From contig NZ_CABFVD010000001.1 of NCBI RefSeq assembly GCF_902143515.1, forward strand, positions 558,001 through 622,000: a DNA stretch of 64,000 nt. Reading direction: 5' to 3'. Each line of letters begins with the position of its first letter. Position 1 is the first letter of the stretch. Position numbers and translations under genes: made by a program. This stretch comes from Hathewaya massiliensis (lineage in GTDB: Bacteria; Bacillota; Clostridia; Clostridiales; Clostridiaceae). The notes under the pieces are model-generated. The model did no database searches and was not told where the DNA came from. It saw only the letters and a list, made by a program, of their open reading frames with translations. Of the stretch, positions 55,182 to 64,000 are shown piece by piece.

Positions 55182-55216
55182 ATCTCACTCCTAAAAAAGT
55201 GAGATTTTGTTTTTTT
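55182..55216 (+). terminator. Orphan intrinsic terminator upstream of the nitroreductase gene
   Basis: ATCTCACT / AGTGAGAT perfect 8-bp stem with an 8-nt loop followed by TTTGTTTTTTTG on the plus strand, but no plus-strand gene precedes it. TTGCTT-16-TAAAAT just after it could be the nitroreductase promoter. It may end a small RNA or leader. Confidence 0.55.
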
Positions 55217-55283
55217 GTCTTGCTTTTAGACCTAGAAATATTAAAATATAAGTAAGGATTAAAGAAAGGGGACGATTAAATTT

Positions 55284-55784
55284 ATGGATGCTATTTTTAA
55301 AAGAAGAAGTATTAGAAAATATAAACCAATTAAAATTTCTGAAGATATGATAGAAAACTTACTTCGTGCTGGTATGTGTGCACCTTCTGCTGTAAACCAA
55401 AAACCTTGGGAATTTATAGTTATAGAAGATAGAGAAACCCTGCATACCCTTGCGGATAAACACCCTTATGGAAAGATGCTACATAATTCCCCTCTATGTA
55501 TATGTGTTTGTGCTAAAATGGATCTTGGAGATTTTAAACACTTCTGGCCTCAAGACTGTTCTGCAGCCACTGAAAATATCCTTATAGAAGCACAACACCT
55601 AGGTCTTGGTGCTGTATGGATGGGAGTTTATCCTGTAGAAGATTTAATTATGTTAGCTAAAGAAACCTTAAAACTTCCTGAGAATATAATGCCATTCTCA
55701 TTTATTTCTATAGGATACCCTGATGAAGAAAAAAGATACCATGATAGATACGATAAAGAAAAGGTTCACTATAATAAGTGGTAA
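55284..55784 (+). CDS. Nitroreductase-family FMN oxidoreductase
   Basis: 166 residues, the short FMN-dependent NAD(P)H nitroreductase form. RRSIRKYKP at the start and PSAVNQKPWEF are the FMN-binding motifs; GLGAVWMGVYP and SFISIGYPDEEKR complete the family pattern. Strong AAAGGGG. The physiological substrate is unknown. Ends at a clear terminator. Confidence 0.93.
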   Translation: MDAIFKRRSIRKYKPIKISEDMIENLLRAGMCAPSAVNQKPWEFIVIEDRETLHTLADKHPYGKMLHNSPLCICVCAKMDLGDFKHFWPQDCSAATENILIEAQHLGLGAVWMGVYPVEDLIMLAKETLKLPENIMPFSFISIGYPDEEKRYHDRYDKEKVHYNKW

Positions 55785-55822
55785 CTAACTCTAAAAACAA
55801 ATCTATATACTTAACTATAAAC

Positions 55823-55870
55823 AAAACCATGCATAAAACGGTGTTTTATTTGCCATTTATGCATGGTTTT
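55823..55870. terminator. Bidirectional terminator
   Basis: AAAACCATGCATAAA / TTTATGCATGGTTTT perfect 15-bp stem with an 18-nt loop between the convergent nitroreductase and M4 protease genes. Confidence 0.88.
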
Positions 55871-55949
55871 CTATGATTAATGTGTATTATGCAATATCAC
55901 ATTATTTATAATTATGCGGGGAGGTATTTTAAATATCTATAATGCTATA

Positions 55950-58334
55950 TTAGCGTATTTCTTCGGGAGATAAATATGCAACAGCATATATACTATATCC
56001 TTTTCCACTTTTAACAGATCTACTGCTATATTCTATAGTGGCCTTATCTCCATTAACTGTAACAACCCTAGACCCATAATTGCCCGTGAACTCTTCTACA
56101 ACTTTCCCATCTTTATCTTTTATCCTTATATAGTCAACTCCATAGTCTGCATCTATCTTATCAAAATATAATCCTAAAGTTTTAGCTCCATTTTTAGTTA
56201 TGGTCTCTGTGTTATAGGAGTTTGTACTCTTATTGAAAACAGGTTCTATTTTCTTGTCTTCATAAAACCATTGTAATGGCTTATTATCTTCAACTGGTGT
56301 CTTTTTAAAATTAACTTTTAGTCTATATGGATCCTTTATTGCTTTTCCTGTACCTGATAATTTAATATAATATTTTCCCAAGTCGTTTAAATCAAAGGTT
56401 ATATTCTTGCTAGAACTATTTTTATTATTATCACTTACTAGCTCCTGACCCTCTGAGTTCAATAAGCTTATATTTATGTCACCCCTTAAGTTTGTAAGGC
56501 TTATATCTACTTTACCCTTTTCATTTACCTCAAAATAGAAATGATCCAAATCATATTCTTTTGAAATATAAGAATCATATTCTTTATTAAATTCTAATCT
56601 TCCATAAGCTTTTTCTAAAGTGTCATTATCTTCGAAGGTATCTTTTATTTCTTCTCCTGGATTAGGGTTTTCTCCTCCATTATTATCATCTACCTCTTCT
56701 CCGATACCAACCTTAGCCCATGAGTTTATTGCAAGCTTATGCTCTTTACTATCCTTTCCATATAAATCTATAGAAGCTAAAATAACTGCATTCCTTGCAT
56801 CCATAAAATTACTTCTAGGAGTTAGATAGTTAGCTAAAGCATGATAATAAATTTTTGCCATAGTAGCTTTTCCTGTTTCTCTACCCATTAAATAAGCTGC
56901 TTTATTTGGAATACCTGAATTAAAATGAACCCCACCATTATCATAATCTACATATAGATAGTCCTTCATATGATCAGGTTGGCTATATAGCCTAGGATTT
57001 TCCATACTCCTTAGAGCATCTCCCTCTATAGATGGAGTATAACTATCTTCACCAATTAACCAGTCATTCTGTTTATTTTCTATTGCCACCCCTATAATAT
57101 CTGAAAATGCTTCATTTAAAGCTCCTGATTCATTTCTGTATTCAAGCCCTGCTGTATATTGAGTAACTCCATGAGTAAATTCATGAGCGGTAATATCCAA
57201 TGAAGATGCAAAATTTGTAAATAAGTTACCATCTCCATCACCAAATATCATCTGCACCCCATTCCAAAATGCATTATTTAAGTTGTATCCAGCATGTACT
57301 GAAGAAATTATAGAAGAACCTCTTCCATCAAAACTATCTCTTTTTAAGATATTCTTATAGTAATCATAAACTTTACCTATATTGTAGTGAGCATCTACAC
57401 CAGCTTTTTGTCTCTCATCCTGAAAAACCCCATCAGGATCACTGATTAAATACCCAGGAAGTTCACTGTAATATTGAGAATTATAGGCATCATAAGTTAA
57501 TATTTGTCCTTTAGATGGTCTTGTTAAATCTTTTAAATAATAACTTCCATTTTCAAACACAGCATCTAAGGATTTTTCTTCTCCTTTAATACCTACTCCT
57601 CTAACTTTAACTGGTGATGCCCCATGTGCTAGTGCATTGTACTTGTCCACTATTTGTCCATCTTCAGCACTTACAAATACATGCCAAAATGCAGGTTCAG
57701 GTTCTACAGAAGAAATATTAACTAGATATACAGGCTTTAATTGATCCTCTACATCATATAAATAAAGTTTAGCCTGTACATGATAATCTTTATTTTCTTT
57801 ACCTTTTAACTTAAGATTCTTTTCAGCTTTTTTAATTGCTGCATTTTCTTTTAATTTGACTTTTTCTTTAAAAGATTGTGGCTTTGATTTTGAATCAATT
57901 TTGCCATTTACACCATACACTTCATCCTGTTCATTTACATGAACTATAAGCTCACTACCATAAACAGGTATATCCTCTATATACATTTGTGTACGTAAAT
58001 GTTTTTTACCATTTATATCTTTCTCTGTCCTTTCTATTTTGAAGCTTGTCCCCGAAAGATTAAAACTTGCATCTTCCATATCTCTAAAATGAAAGCTTCT
58101 AATTCTGTAATCTTCACTTAATGCCTCTTTTACAATCTTTGTAATATCATCTCCTTTCTTAGTATTATTGTTTTTAATATTTTTGTACTTCTCAAGATCT
58201 GTTTTAACTACAGATACAGATCTTTCATCTTTGGGAGGTCTGATTTCCTTTGAAGTCTTTCCACTTACTAAGATTCCTGAAGAAGTGAATGCTAGTGTAG
58301 ACGCAATCATTACAGATAAAACTCTTTTCTTCAT
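55950..58334 (-). CDS. Secreted M4 (thermolysin-like) neutral metalloprotease with PPC and CUB-like C-terminal domains
   Basis: 794-residue preproenzyme. Signal peptide 1-~25 (ending SGILVSG), FTP and PepSY propeptide domains to about residue 235, then the M4 catalytic domain. Zinc motif HEFTH is at 384-388 and the third ligand at E408 (GALNEAFSD). After the M4 C-terminal helical part and a linker (NNGGENPNPGEE), a PPC domain (about 575-665) and a terminal CUB-like beta domain (about 690-794) follow; both are typical of substrate-binding tails. Good GGAGGAG. It would degrade host or dead protein outside the cell; specificity is not readable. Confidence 0.94.
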   Translation of the reverse strand: MKKRVLSVMIASTLAFTSSGILVSGKTSKEIRPPKDERSVSVVKTDLEKYKNIKNNNTKKGDDITKIVKEALSEDYRIRSFHFRDMEDASFNLSGTSFKIERTEKDINGKKHLRTQMYIEDIPVYGSELIVHVNEQDEVYGVNGKIDSKSKPQSFKEKVKLKENAAIKKAEKNLKLKGKENKDYHVQAKLYLYDVEDQLKPVYLVNISSVEPEPAFWHVFVSAEDGQIVDKYNALAHGASPVKVRGVGIKGEEKSLDAVFENGSYYLKDLTRPSKGQILTYDAYNSQYYSELPGYLISDPDGVFQDERQKAGVDAHYNIGKVYDYYKNILKRDSFDGRGSSIISSVHAGYNLNNAFWNGVQMIFGDGDGNLFTNFASSLDITAHEFTHGVTQYTAGLEYRNESGALNEAFSDIIGVAIENKQNDWLIGEDSYTPSIEGDALRSMENPRLYSQPDHMKDYLYVDYDNGGVHFNSGIPNKAAYLMGRETGKATMAKIYYHALANYLTPRSNFMDARNAVILASIDLYGKDSKEHKLAINSWAKVGIGEEVDDNNGGENPNPGEEIKDTFEDNDTLEKAYGRLEFNKEYDSYISKEYDLDHFYFEVNEKGKVDISLTNLRGDINISLLNSEGQELVSDNNKNSSSKNITFDLNDLGKYYIKLSGTGKAIKDPYRLKVNFKKTPVEDNKPLQWFYEDKKIEPVFNKSTNSYNTETITKNGAKTLGLYFDKIDADYGVDYIRIKDKDGKVVEEFTGNYGSRVVTVNGDKATIEYSSRSVKSGKGYSIYAVAYLSPEEIR

Positions 58335-58559
58335 GTTAAATCTCCTCCTTAAAATATTACTTACATATTAATCATAATACTATTAACTGGGAAAGTAAAC
58401 ACTTTCTAATGAATTTTCTTAATATTCTCACTAATTACTTTTATTTTTTAAATATCTTAGACTATATTTATATTCTCCTTATATATTTCCCACTAAATGT
58501 AATAAACATCAGCATTGTTACTCCTTTAGTTCCTCATTATCCCCTTGTATATAAAAAAA

Positions 58560-58585
58560 ATTACAGCTTAAAATTAAGCTGTAAT
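58560..58585 (-). terminator. Terminator after the surface-sugar gene run
   Basis: ATTACAGCTTAA / TTAAGCTGTAAT stem followed by TTTTTTTATAT on the minus strand, 7 nt after the vanZ-like stop. Confidence 0.9.
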
Positions 58586-58592
58586 CCTTGTA

Positions 58593-59021
58593 CTAACTAG
58601 CTTTCCTCTTCAATACTATTCTTACAATTATAATTCCTATTAACACTCCTATGGAATCAATAAAAACGTCAAATATCTTTCCTTCTCGACCCTGTATAAA
58701 AATTTGATGAAATTCGTCGGTAAATGCATATAAAATTGTGACAAAGGCACTGCAAACACTAGCTTTATATAAGTTCTTTATATTCTTGTTTTTATATATT
58801 TTATGAAATCCATAATATAATAACATAAATAAAATTAAATACTCTGTTACATGAGCAGTCTTTCTAACTAAAATATTTAAATTTTCATATCCCAAAAAAT
58901 CAACTATTTTACTATTGATTTTATATAATAAATCTACTATAAAGTTATTGTTTTTAGAAAAAATATCTCCAGGTTCATGAAAAAAATAAAATATAAGAAC
59001 CATCCAAAGAATGGATGGCAT
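58593..59021 (-). CDS. VanZ-like membrane protein
   Basis: 142 residues with four hydrophobic segments. VanZ motifs: WMVLIFYFFHEPG, RKTAHVTEYLILFMLLYYG and AFTDEFHQIFIQGREGKIFDVFIDSIG. VanZ raises teicoplanin resistance in enterococci, but most chromosomal members have no known role. The ribosome site is weak (AGG 15 nt upstream), so it may be translated through the heptose operon. Last gene before a terminator. Confidence 0.9.
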   Translation of the reverse strand: MPSILWMVLIFYFFHEPGDIFSKNNNFIVDLLYKINSKIVDFLGYENLNILVRKTAHVTEYLILFMLLYYGFHKIYKNKNIKNLYKASVCSAFVTILYAFTDEFHQIFIQGREGKIFDVFIDSIGVLIGIIIVRIVLKRKAS

Positions 59022-59061
59022 AAAGAATTAAAAAGACCTAATAGATTTTATAGTTTAAAAA

Positions 59062-59628
59062 TCATCCATTTAATGCTCTTTTAATTATATGTTTTACCGC
59101 CTCTAAAATATTATCTTCTATATGTATATTACAGCTATCTGCATGCTCTTCATAAGTTTTTCCGTAACCAGTTCTAACTAAAATACCCTTACCCCCTAAA
59201 TTTACTACAGGTTCTAAATCTGATAATTTATCTCCTATTCCATAGCATAATTTAGGATCAAGATTATATTCTTCTATGGCTAATTTATATAGTCCATCCT
59301 TAGGTTTTCTACATTCACATTGAAGTTTATATTCACTAATACCATAAACAGGATGATGAGGACAATAATAAAAACCATCTATCTTTGTATTGTATTTTTT
59401 AAGCTCTTCCTGTATGTAATTATGTAACTTATGAACATCTAGTTCTTTATAGTACCCTCTTCCTACCCCTGCTTGATTTGTTACTACTATAACCTTATAA
59501 TTGTTTTCATTAAGTAATTTTATAGCTTCTGTTGCACCAGTTATAAATTCAAAGTCCTCTATTTTATATAGATAATTTTTTTCAATGTTTATGGTACCGT
59601 CTCTATCTAAAAATACAGCTTTATTCAT
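59062..59628 (-). CDS. gmhB: D-glycero-D-manno-heptose 1,7-bisphosphate 7-phosphatase
   Basis: HAD-family phosphatase. Nucleophile motif FLDRDGTIN at residues 5-13, second motif [11 protein letters not shown], zinc loop Cys/His (YYCPHHP ... CECRKPK), and last motif [11 protein letters not shown]. Removes the 7-phosphate in ADP- or GDP-heptose synthesis. 189 residues. Its ATG is within ATGAATAA, overlapping the gmhA stop by 8 nt, so it is coupled to gmhA. Confidence 0.94.
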   Translation of the reverse strand: MNKAVFLDRDGTINIEKNYLYKIEDFEFITGATEAIKLLNENNYKVIVVTNQAGVGRGYYKELDVHKLHNYIQEELKKYNTKIDGFYYCPHHPVYGISEYKLQCECRKPKDGLYKLAIEEYNLDPKLCYGIGDKLSDLEPVVNLGGKGILVRTGYGKTYEEHADSCNIHIEDNILEAVKHIIKRALNG

Positions 59629-60211
59629 TGGAATCAGTTCCAAACAAATTTTGTTCTACTAAATCACATAATATATGCTCAATTAAAATGTGGCTTTCTT
59701 GTATTCTAGCCGTATCATTAGAAGGAACTATAATGGATATATCACTATGATTTTTATTTTCCCCTCCATCTCTACCTAGTAAGCCTATGTTAGTTAGACC
59801 TTTCTCATGAGCCTTTTTAAATGCTAAAGTTATATTTTCTGAATTTCCACTAGTACTAATTCCAATAAGAATATCGCCCTTATTTCCTAGTGCTTCTACT
59901 TGTCTTTCAAATATATTTTTATACTCATAATCATTACCTATAGATGTTAATATAGAGGAATTAGTAGTTAAGGCTATAGCAGGCAATGCCTTCCTGTCTA
60001 GTCTAAATTTACTTACAAATTCCCCAACCATATGTTGTGAGTCTGCAGCACTTCCACCATTTCCACATACTAAGACCTTATTACCTCTTTTGAAAGCCTC
60101 TATAATTACGTTAGCTACGTTTTCTATTAAATTTAAAAATTCTTTATCCTCTAAGATTCTCTTTTTAGGCTCAATACTTTCATGTATATATTTTTTTATT
60201 AAATCTATCAT
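59621..60211 (-). CDS. gmhA: Sedoheptulose-7-phosphate isomerase
   Basis: SIS-domain protein of 196 residues making D-glycero-D-manno-heptose 7-phosphate, the first step of heptose synthesis. Motifs: [43 protein letters not shown], and the C-terminal [18 protein letters not shown] with catalytic Glu/His. AGGAGG is upstream. Lies between hddA (88 nt upstream) and gmhB. Confidence 0.95.
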   Translation of the reverse strand: MIDLIKKYIHESIEPKKRILEDKEFLNLIENVANVIIEAFKRGNKVLVCGNGGSAADSQHMVGEFVSKFRLDRKALPAIALTTNSSILTSIGNDYEYKNIFERQVEALGNKGDILIGISTSGNSENITLAFKKAHEKGLTNIGLLGRDGGENKNHSDISIIVPSNDTARIQESHILIEHILCDLVEQNLFGTDSNE

Positions 60212-60299
60212 ACCCCTTTTGCCTCCTATGATTTTTTATAAATAAACCCTATTAAATATCGTTTCCCCTTCTATGAACAATATTACTTTAAATTATGTA

Positions 60300-61385
60300 T
60301 TATAAATCTTTCTTAACTTCAAATTTATAGTTACCTTCAATGGTATTTACCTCTACATTTTCATAATCCCATCTATCCTCATCTACACTCCAACTCTGCA
60401 TTCCATTTAAGTCAAAGCTCCACTCAGTTAGCTGTCCTCCCATTTGTTGAAGTCTATCAGCTACTTTGTGCTTTTTATTATATGGGCAATATACAAGTAA
60501 ATAACCGCCTCCACCAGCGCCTAATAATTTTCCTCCAATAGCTCCAGCCTTTAAAGCCTCTTCATATAGCTCATCAATTTTAGAATTTGATATTTTGGTA
60601 CTCATTCTTTTTTTATTTTCCCAACCATAGTGAAGCAACCTACCAAAGTTATTTAAATTTCCTCTTAATAACTCTTTTTTCATAGCATAAGCTAATGCCT
60701 TTATTTCATGCATTGCACTTATTACGTCTTCCTCTTTATTTATATAGTTTTTCACTTGATCATTTATAATATTAGCTGAAACATGAATATTTCCTGTATA
60801 ACATAAAAGCAAATTGTACTGTAATTCATTTAATGTGCTTCTAGGTATTTTTAGTGGGTTAACTATAACCTCACCCTTGTTTATTTCCATAAAATTAACT
60901 CCACCAAAAGCTGCTGCATATTGATCTTGATATCCTCCAGAAATTTTAAGGTCATTTCTTTCAACCTCATAAGCTAAATCAGCTAATGCATATTGATCTA
61001 GAGCTACGCCTTTCCACTTTGCTAGAGCACCTAAAATAGCCACCACTACTGTAGAAGAAGTTCCAAGCCCTGAGCCTGCTGGGGCATCACATTGAAGATA
61101 AACTTCGCAACCTTCCCTTATGTTCATCTTTTTTAAGGCTGCCTTAACTAAGTCTAATTTTCCATCATATATTAAATTATCATGGCAATTATAATTTACA
61201 GTCATATCAAAGTCCAAGGAATTAACTCTTATCTCATTAGTATTATTAGGCACAATGGAACAATAAGCATATTTATCTATGGTGGTATTTAAAACTACCC
61301 CTATATGATCATTACAGTAAGGGGCTACATCGGTTCCACCACCTCCAAAACTTATCCTAAGTGGTGCTTTTGCTCTAATAATCAT
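60300..61385 (-). CDS. hddA: D-glycero-alpha-D-manno-heptose-7-phosphate kinase
   Basis: GHMP kinase phosphorylating heptose 7-phosphate at C1 in the GDP-D,D-heptose route. 361 residues. Motifs: RISFGGGGTDVAPY, the ATP loop PAGSGLGTSST, and the C-terminal GGKLLGAGGGGYLL. The alpha-configuration kinase is the marker for the GDP-heptose (S-layer glycan) branch, as opposed to HldE of LPS. I start at the ATG behind GGGGG; it forms an ATGA overlap with the hddC stop, so translation is coupled. An upstream start 30 nt earlier is less likely. Confidence 0.92.
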   Translation of the reverse strand: MIIRAKAPLRISFGGGGTDVAPYCNDHIGVVLNTTIDKYAYCSIVPNNTNEIRVNSLDFDMTVNYNCHDNLIYDGKLDLVKAALKKMNIREGCEVYLQCDAPAGSGLGTSSTVVVAILGALAKWKGVALDQYALADLAYEVERNDLKISGGYQDQYAAAFGGVNFMEINKGEVIVNPLKIPRSTLNELQYNLLLCYTGNIHVSANIINDQVKNYINKEEDVISAMHEIKALAYAMKKELLRGNLNNFGRLLHYGWENKKRMSTKISNSKIDELYEEALKAGAIGGKLLGAGGGGYLLVYCPYNKKHKVADRLQQMGGQLTEWSFDLNGMQSWSVDEDRWDYENVEVNTIEGNYKFEVKKDL

Positions 61386-62185
61386 ATAATTACCCCCTGT
61401 TTTATATCTTCGCAAAACTTTAAGTAATCTTCAGGTATCCCTATATCTATAAAATAATTCTTAAACTTAAAACCACACATATAAACTTCTTTCACTAAAT
61501 CCGGTAATATATCTTTTTCTAAAGATACATTCTTATTCTCTTCTATATAATTTAATATACTTGAATCAATAAGATAAACTCCTGCATTTATATATTTACC
61601 TTTATCTATACAGTTATCATTACTTATATGATTTTTTTTATTTATATCTCTTCTCTCATCTATCCACTTATACTTACTTATATCTTTGTCTTTATTTAAA
61701 TTTAAATCTACCTTTTCTTCAAAACTTAGAATTTGTGAATTCTCTGCAAGCTTTACACTACCATATCTACTGCCATCTTCTACTTTTCTAAGTGCCATAG
61801 TAAAGAATGACTTACTTTCTCTATGAAAATCCATCATAGCTTTAAGATTTACATTAAGATAGGTATCACCATTTAATACAAAAACTTCATCATGTTTTAT
61901 AAACCTTTCTGCATTCTTAATGGCTCCCCCTGTTCCTAGAGGACTTTCTTCCTTAGAATAATCAATATTGACACCTAGATGTTCTCCATTTCCAAAATAC
62001 TCTCTTATAATATCTTCCTTATATCCAGTAGCAAGTATTATATCTTTAATCCCCATAGATTTTAAGTTATTTATAACATACTCTAAAAAGGGTTTACCAT
62101 TTACTAGTGCCATTGGTTTAGGTCTATCCTTTACAACCTGTCTTAACCTAGTGCCTAATCCCCCAACTAAGATTATAGCTTGCAT
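61382..62185 (-). CDS. hddC: Heptose-1-phosphate nucleotidyltransferase (HddC-like)
   Basis: Nucleotidyltransferase with VGGLGTRLRQVVKDRPKPM at the N-terminus and LNGDTYLN as the metal-binding motif. Next to hddA/gmhA/gmhB it should make GDP-D-glycero-alpha-D-manno-heptose. It is 267 residues, longer than usual because of a hydrophilic insertion of about 30 residues (LNKDKDISKYKWIDERRD ... NDNCIDKGK) between the strand ILSFEEKVD and INAGVYLID. The insertion is rich in K, D and N and looks like a low-complexity surface loop. Confidence 0.88.
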   Translation of the reverse strand: MQAIILVGGLGTRLRQVVKDRPKPMALVNGKPFLEYVINNLKSMGIKDIILATGYKEDIIREYFGNGEHLGVNIDYSKEESPLGTGGAIKNAERFIKHDEVFVLNGDTYLNVNLKAMMDFHRESKSFFTMALRKVEDGSRYGSVKLAENSQILSFEEKVDLNLNKDKDISKYKWIDERRDINKKNHISNDNCIDKGKYINAGVYLIDSSILNYIEENKNVSLEKDILPDLVKEVYMCGFKFKNYFIDIGIPEDYLKFCEDIKQGVII

Positions 62186-62276
62186 AACCTCACTCCAATT
62201 CTTAATTACATTTAATTATCCATGTAGTTTATAAAATCATAAAGCACTCAATTAAAAGTTTTCTTTAAATAAAGCC

Positions 62277-63158
62277 TTACTTATCCATATGGTCTATAAA
62301 ATCCTTTAGGGCCTCTTCCCAAGTACGCATATTATCTCCAATAGTACATTTAAGCATTTGATTTTCTAAATAAGAGTACTTTGGTCTTTCTGCCACTGTA
62401 GGAAATTCCCCTGTACTGCATGGAGATACTTCACAATCTATTCCTGAAAACTGTATTATCTTACATGCAAAATCATACCAAGTACAAGGGCCTTTTCCTG
62501 CACAATTATAAATTCCATACTCTTTAGTAGCTAAAAGCTTTAAAATATGGTAAGCTAAATCTTCGCAATTAGTAGGACTACCAACTTGGTCATTTACAAC
62601 CTTTAATTTACCCTTCTCTCTACCATTTTTAATTATAGTATATACAAAATTCTTTCCACTCTTACCATAAAGCCAAGAAGTTCTAATTATAAAATATCTA
62701 GAAGAAAATTCCCTTACATATTCTTCTCCTAAAAGCTTAGTTTTTCCGTAAACACTTTTAGGATCTACCTTATGATATTCCTTAAATGGAGTGTTTCCTT
62801 CCCCACTAAATACATAATCTGTGGATATGTGTACAAGTTTTGCTCCTATTTGTTCACAAATAATAGCCAAATTTCTAGGACCTAAGGAGTTTACTTTAAA
62901 AGCTAAGTTAGACTCACTTTCACAAAGATCTACTTTTGTATATGCAGCACAATTTATAACAACATCAGGCTTTACCTCTTTTAATACCGCTTCTACCATA
63001 GACAAATTTGAAATATCTAATTCACTTTTATTTAATGGAACTATAGAAGTATTTAATAGCTCTTTTGGAATAGCTCCTAAGGAGGATTTCTGCAATTTTA
63101 AAACTCTACACACCTCTGTAGCTAATTGTCCCCCGGCTCCTGTTATTAAAATCTTCAT
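62277..63158 (-). CDS. rmlD: dTDP-4-dehydrorhamnose reductase
   Basis: Last step of dTDP-L-rhamnose synthesis. 293 residues, Rossmann ITGAGGQLATEV, CAAYTKVDLCE, STDYVFSGEG, the YGKTKLLGE catalytic YxxxK, RTSWLYG. Start with GAGG. It lies upstream of the heptose genes (91 nt gap), suggesting that the same glycan contains rhamnose and heptose. The other rml genes are not in the window. Confidence 0.93.
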   Translation of the reverse strand: MKILITGAGGQLATEVCRVLKLQKSSLGAIPKELLNTSIVPLNKSELDISNLSMVEAVLKEVKPDVVINCAAYTKVDLCESESNLAFKVNSLGPRNLAIICEQIGAKLVHISTDYVFSGEGNTPFKEYHKVDPKSVYGKTKLLGEEYVREFSSRYFIIRTSWLYGKSGKNFVYTIIKNGREKGKLKVVNDQVGSPTNCEDLAYHILKLLATKEYGIYNCAGKGPCTWYDFACKIIQFSGIDCEVSPCSTGEFPTVAERPKYSYLENQMLKCTIGDNMRTWEEALKDFIDHMDK

Positions 63159-63179
63159 ATGTAACCTCCCTCTCCTGTA

Positions 63180-63355
63180 TAACTATTATTTTCCTTTAGT
63201 ATTACTTACTTATTACTCACTACTTATTCGCTACCCACTATTTCACTATTACTTATTACTTATTCACTATTACTTGCTCATTACCAATTGTTAACTTGTT
63301 CACTATTAATTATTACTTACCCACTGTTAACTGTTCACTACTCACTATGCACTAT
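63180..63355. repeat. Degenerate tandem repeat between secA and rmlD
   Basis: About 170 bp built from variants of ACTATTACTTATT and TTCACTATTAC (period irregular, ~7-14 bp). Low complexity, non-coding, abutting the secA stop. Confidence 0.75.
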
Positions 63356-64000
63356 TTTTTTATCTTAATAATATCTTTTATAGTACTATACTTAATAGAG
63401 CGAATCATCTCATTAAAAGCATCGCTACTTTCAATTTGGAATTCACGAACAGGGTCTTGTTGTCTATAAGATCTTAATTTAATTCCCTGTTTTAAATGTT
63501 CCATATTATCTAAATGGTCTATCCACTTTTCATCTACATTGCTAAGAAGAATTTCTCTCTCCTTTGTTAAAAAGGCTTCTTCTAGCTCAAAACTTTCTTT
63601 TATATCTTTATATATAAGCTCTATAGCATTTTTTATCTTTTCAGAAATTACCTCTTGTGAGCATTCTTTTAAATTCTCGAAACTTATATCTTCACCCTCA
63701 ACACCAAAATCTTTTAAAAATAATATAAGTTTCTTTAAGTTCTTTTCAAATAGCTGTTTTTCATTTTTGTTATCTTCACCCTCTATTAAGATTAAGTGTT
63801 CATCTACCATATCCTTAGCTACAGAACTTATCATATCTTCAATATAACTACTAATATCCCCTTCATCTAAGACGATATTTCTCTGATCATAGATTACAAG
63901 TCTTTGCTTATTTAATACATCATCAAAACCTATAAGATTTTTTCTAACTTCAAAGCTATCTCCCTCTACATTTTTTTGTGCATTTTCAATAGCTTTGTCT
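63352..64000 (-). CDS. secA2: SecA translocase, C-terminal part (probably SecA2)
   Basis: Open to the right edge; only the last ~215 residues are visible. AQKNVEGDSFEVRKNLIGFDDVLNKQR and VDEKWIDHLDNMEHLKQGI are helical scaffold/wing motifs of SecA, and the end RSYRQQDPVREFQIESSDAFNEM is also typical. There is no C-terminal zinc-binding SEC-C tail, the protein stopping at KIKK, as in accessory SecA2 proteins. The adjacent surface-glycan genes support SecA2 for S-layer or glycoprotein export. A tail-less SecA1 cannot be ruled out from this fragment. Confidence 0.85.
   Translation of the reverse strand, partial: DKAIENAQKNVEGDSFEVRKNLIGFDDVLNKQRLVIYDQRNIVLDEGDISSYIEDMISSVAKDMVDEHLILIEGEDNKNEKQLFEKNLKKLILFLKDFGVEGEDISFENLKECSQEVISEKIKNAIELIYKDIKESFELEEAFLTKEREILLSNVDEKWIDHLDNMEHLKQGIKLRSYRQQDPVREFQIESSDAFNEMIRSIKYSTIKDIIKIKK

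Noticed and set aside
63180-63355. CRISPR array
   Set aside because: No constant repeat length, no unique spacers, no cas genes; it is a low-complexity tandem repeat. The dispersed palindromes elsewhere are also not regularly spaced.

Overview
The window is chromosomal DNA from a very AT-rich, spore-forming, anaerobic Firmicute, most likely a proteolytic member of Clostridium sensu lato. The evidence is strong GGAGG ribosome sites with frequent TTG/GTG starts, spmA/spmB spore genes, an oxygen-sensitive glycyl-radical enzyme, a T-box leader, Stickland-type proline/hydroxyproline genes and a probable selenoprotein. No species can be named from sequence reading alone.

Layout. 1-9000 (minus strand) is the conserved origin-proximal block metG - DUF445 gene - tatD - yabE-like - rnmV - ksgA, followed by an unrecognised repeat-rich gene that runs off the left edge. 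9014-10822 is an IS110-family element inserted exactly in the Shine-Dalgarno sequence of metG; beyond it lie a palindromic repeat and the T-box leader that once sat directly upstream of metG. 11300-20300 holds a 5'-truncated transglutaminase gene, a DMT permease and an operon for trans-4-hydroxyproline use (hypE, hypD, proC and an Xaa-Pro peptidase) with an XRE-cupin regulator. 20500-31700 carries an ABC exporter, spmAB, a PAS histidine kinase, a YitT protein, a P5C/aldehyde dehydrogenase and an APC permease. 32000-50000 carries a phosphoglucomutase, an RND pump, a two-component system, a Cys-rich small protein, a CmpB-type membrane protein, a metallo-beta-lactamase-fold protein, a soluble CZB chemoreceptor, a CcdA/thioredoxin pair, a CPBP protease and a MATE pump, separated by dispersed palindromic repeats. 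50000-58400 has sbcCD, a nitroreductase and a secreted M4 protease. 58600-64000 is a D,D-heptose nucleotide cluster (gmhB, gmhA, hddA, hddC) with vanZ, rmlD and the C-terminus of a SecA, probably for S-layer or other surface glycosylation.

How the genes fit together. The secreted M4 protease, Xaa-Pro peptidase, HypD/HypE, ProC and the P5C-type dehydrogenase form a plausible route from collagen-like protein to hydroxyproline, P5C and then proline or glutamate.

Highlights. (1) The IS110 element's left non-coding end folds into two guide loops like the IS621 bridge RNA. The donor loop matches the element's own joined ends. The target loop spells out an ideal clostridial Shine-Dalgarno sequence, which is where the element sits. 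Joining its ends would create a TTGACT-17-TATAAT promoter. (2) A thioredoxin-like gene beside ccdA has UGA in place of the first active-site Cys and a possible SECIS hairpin. (3) There are two families of dispersed palindromic intergenic repeats.
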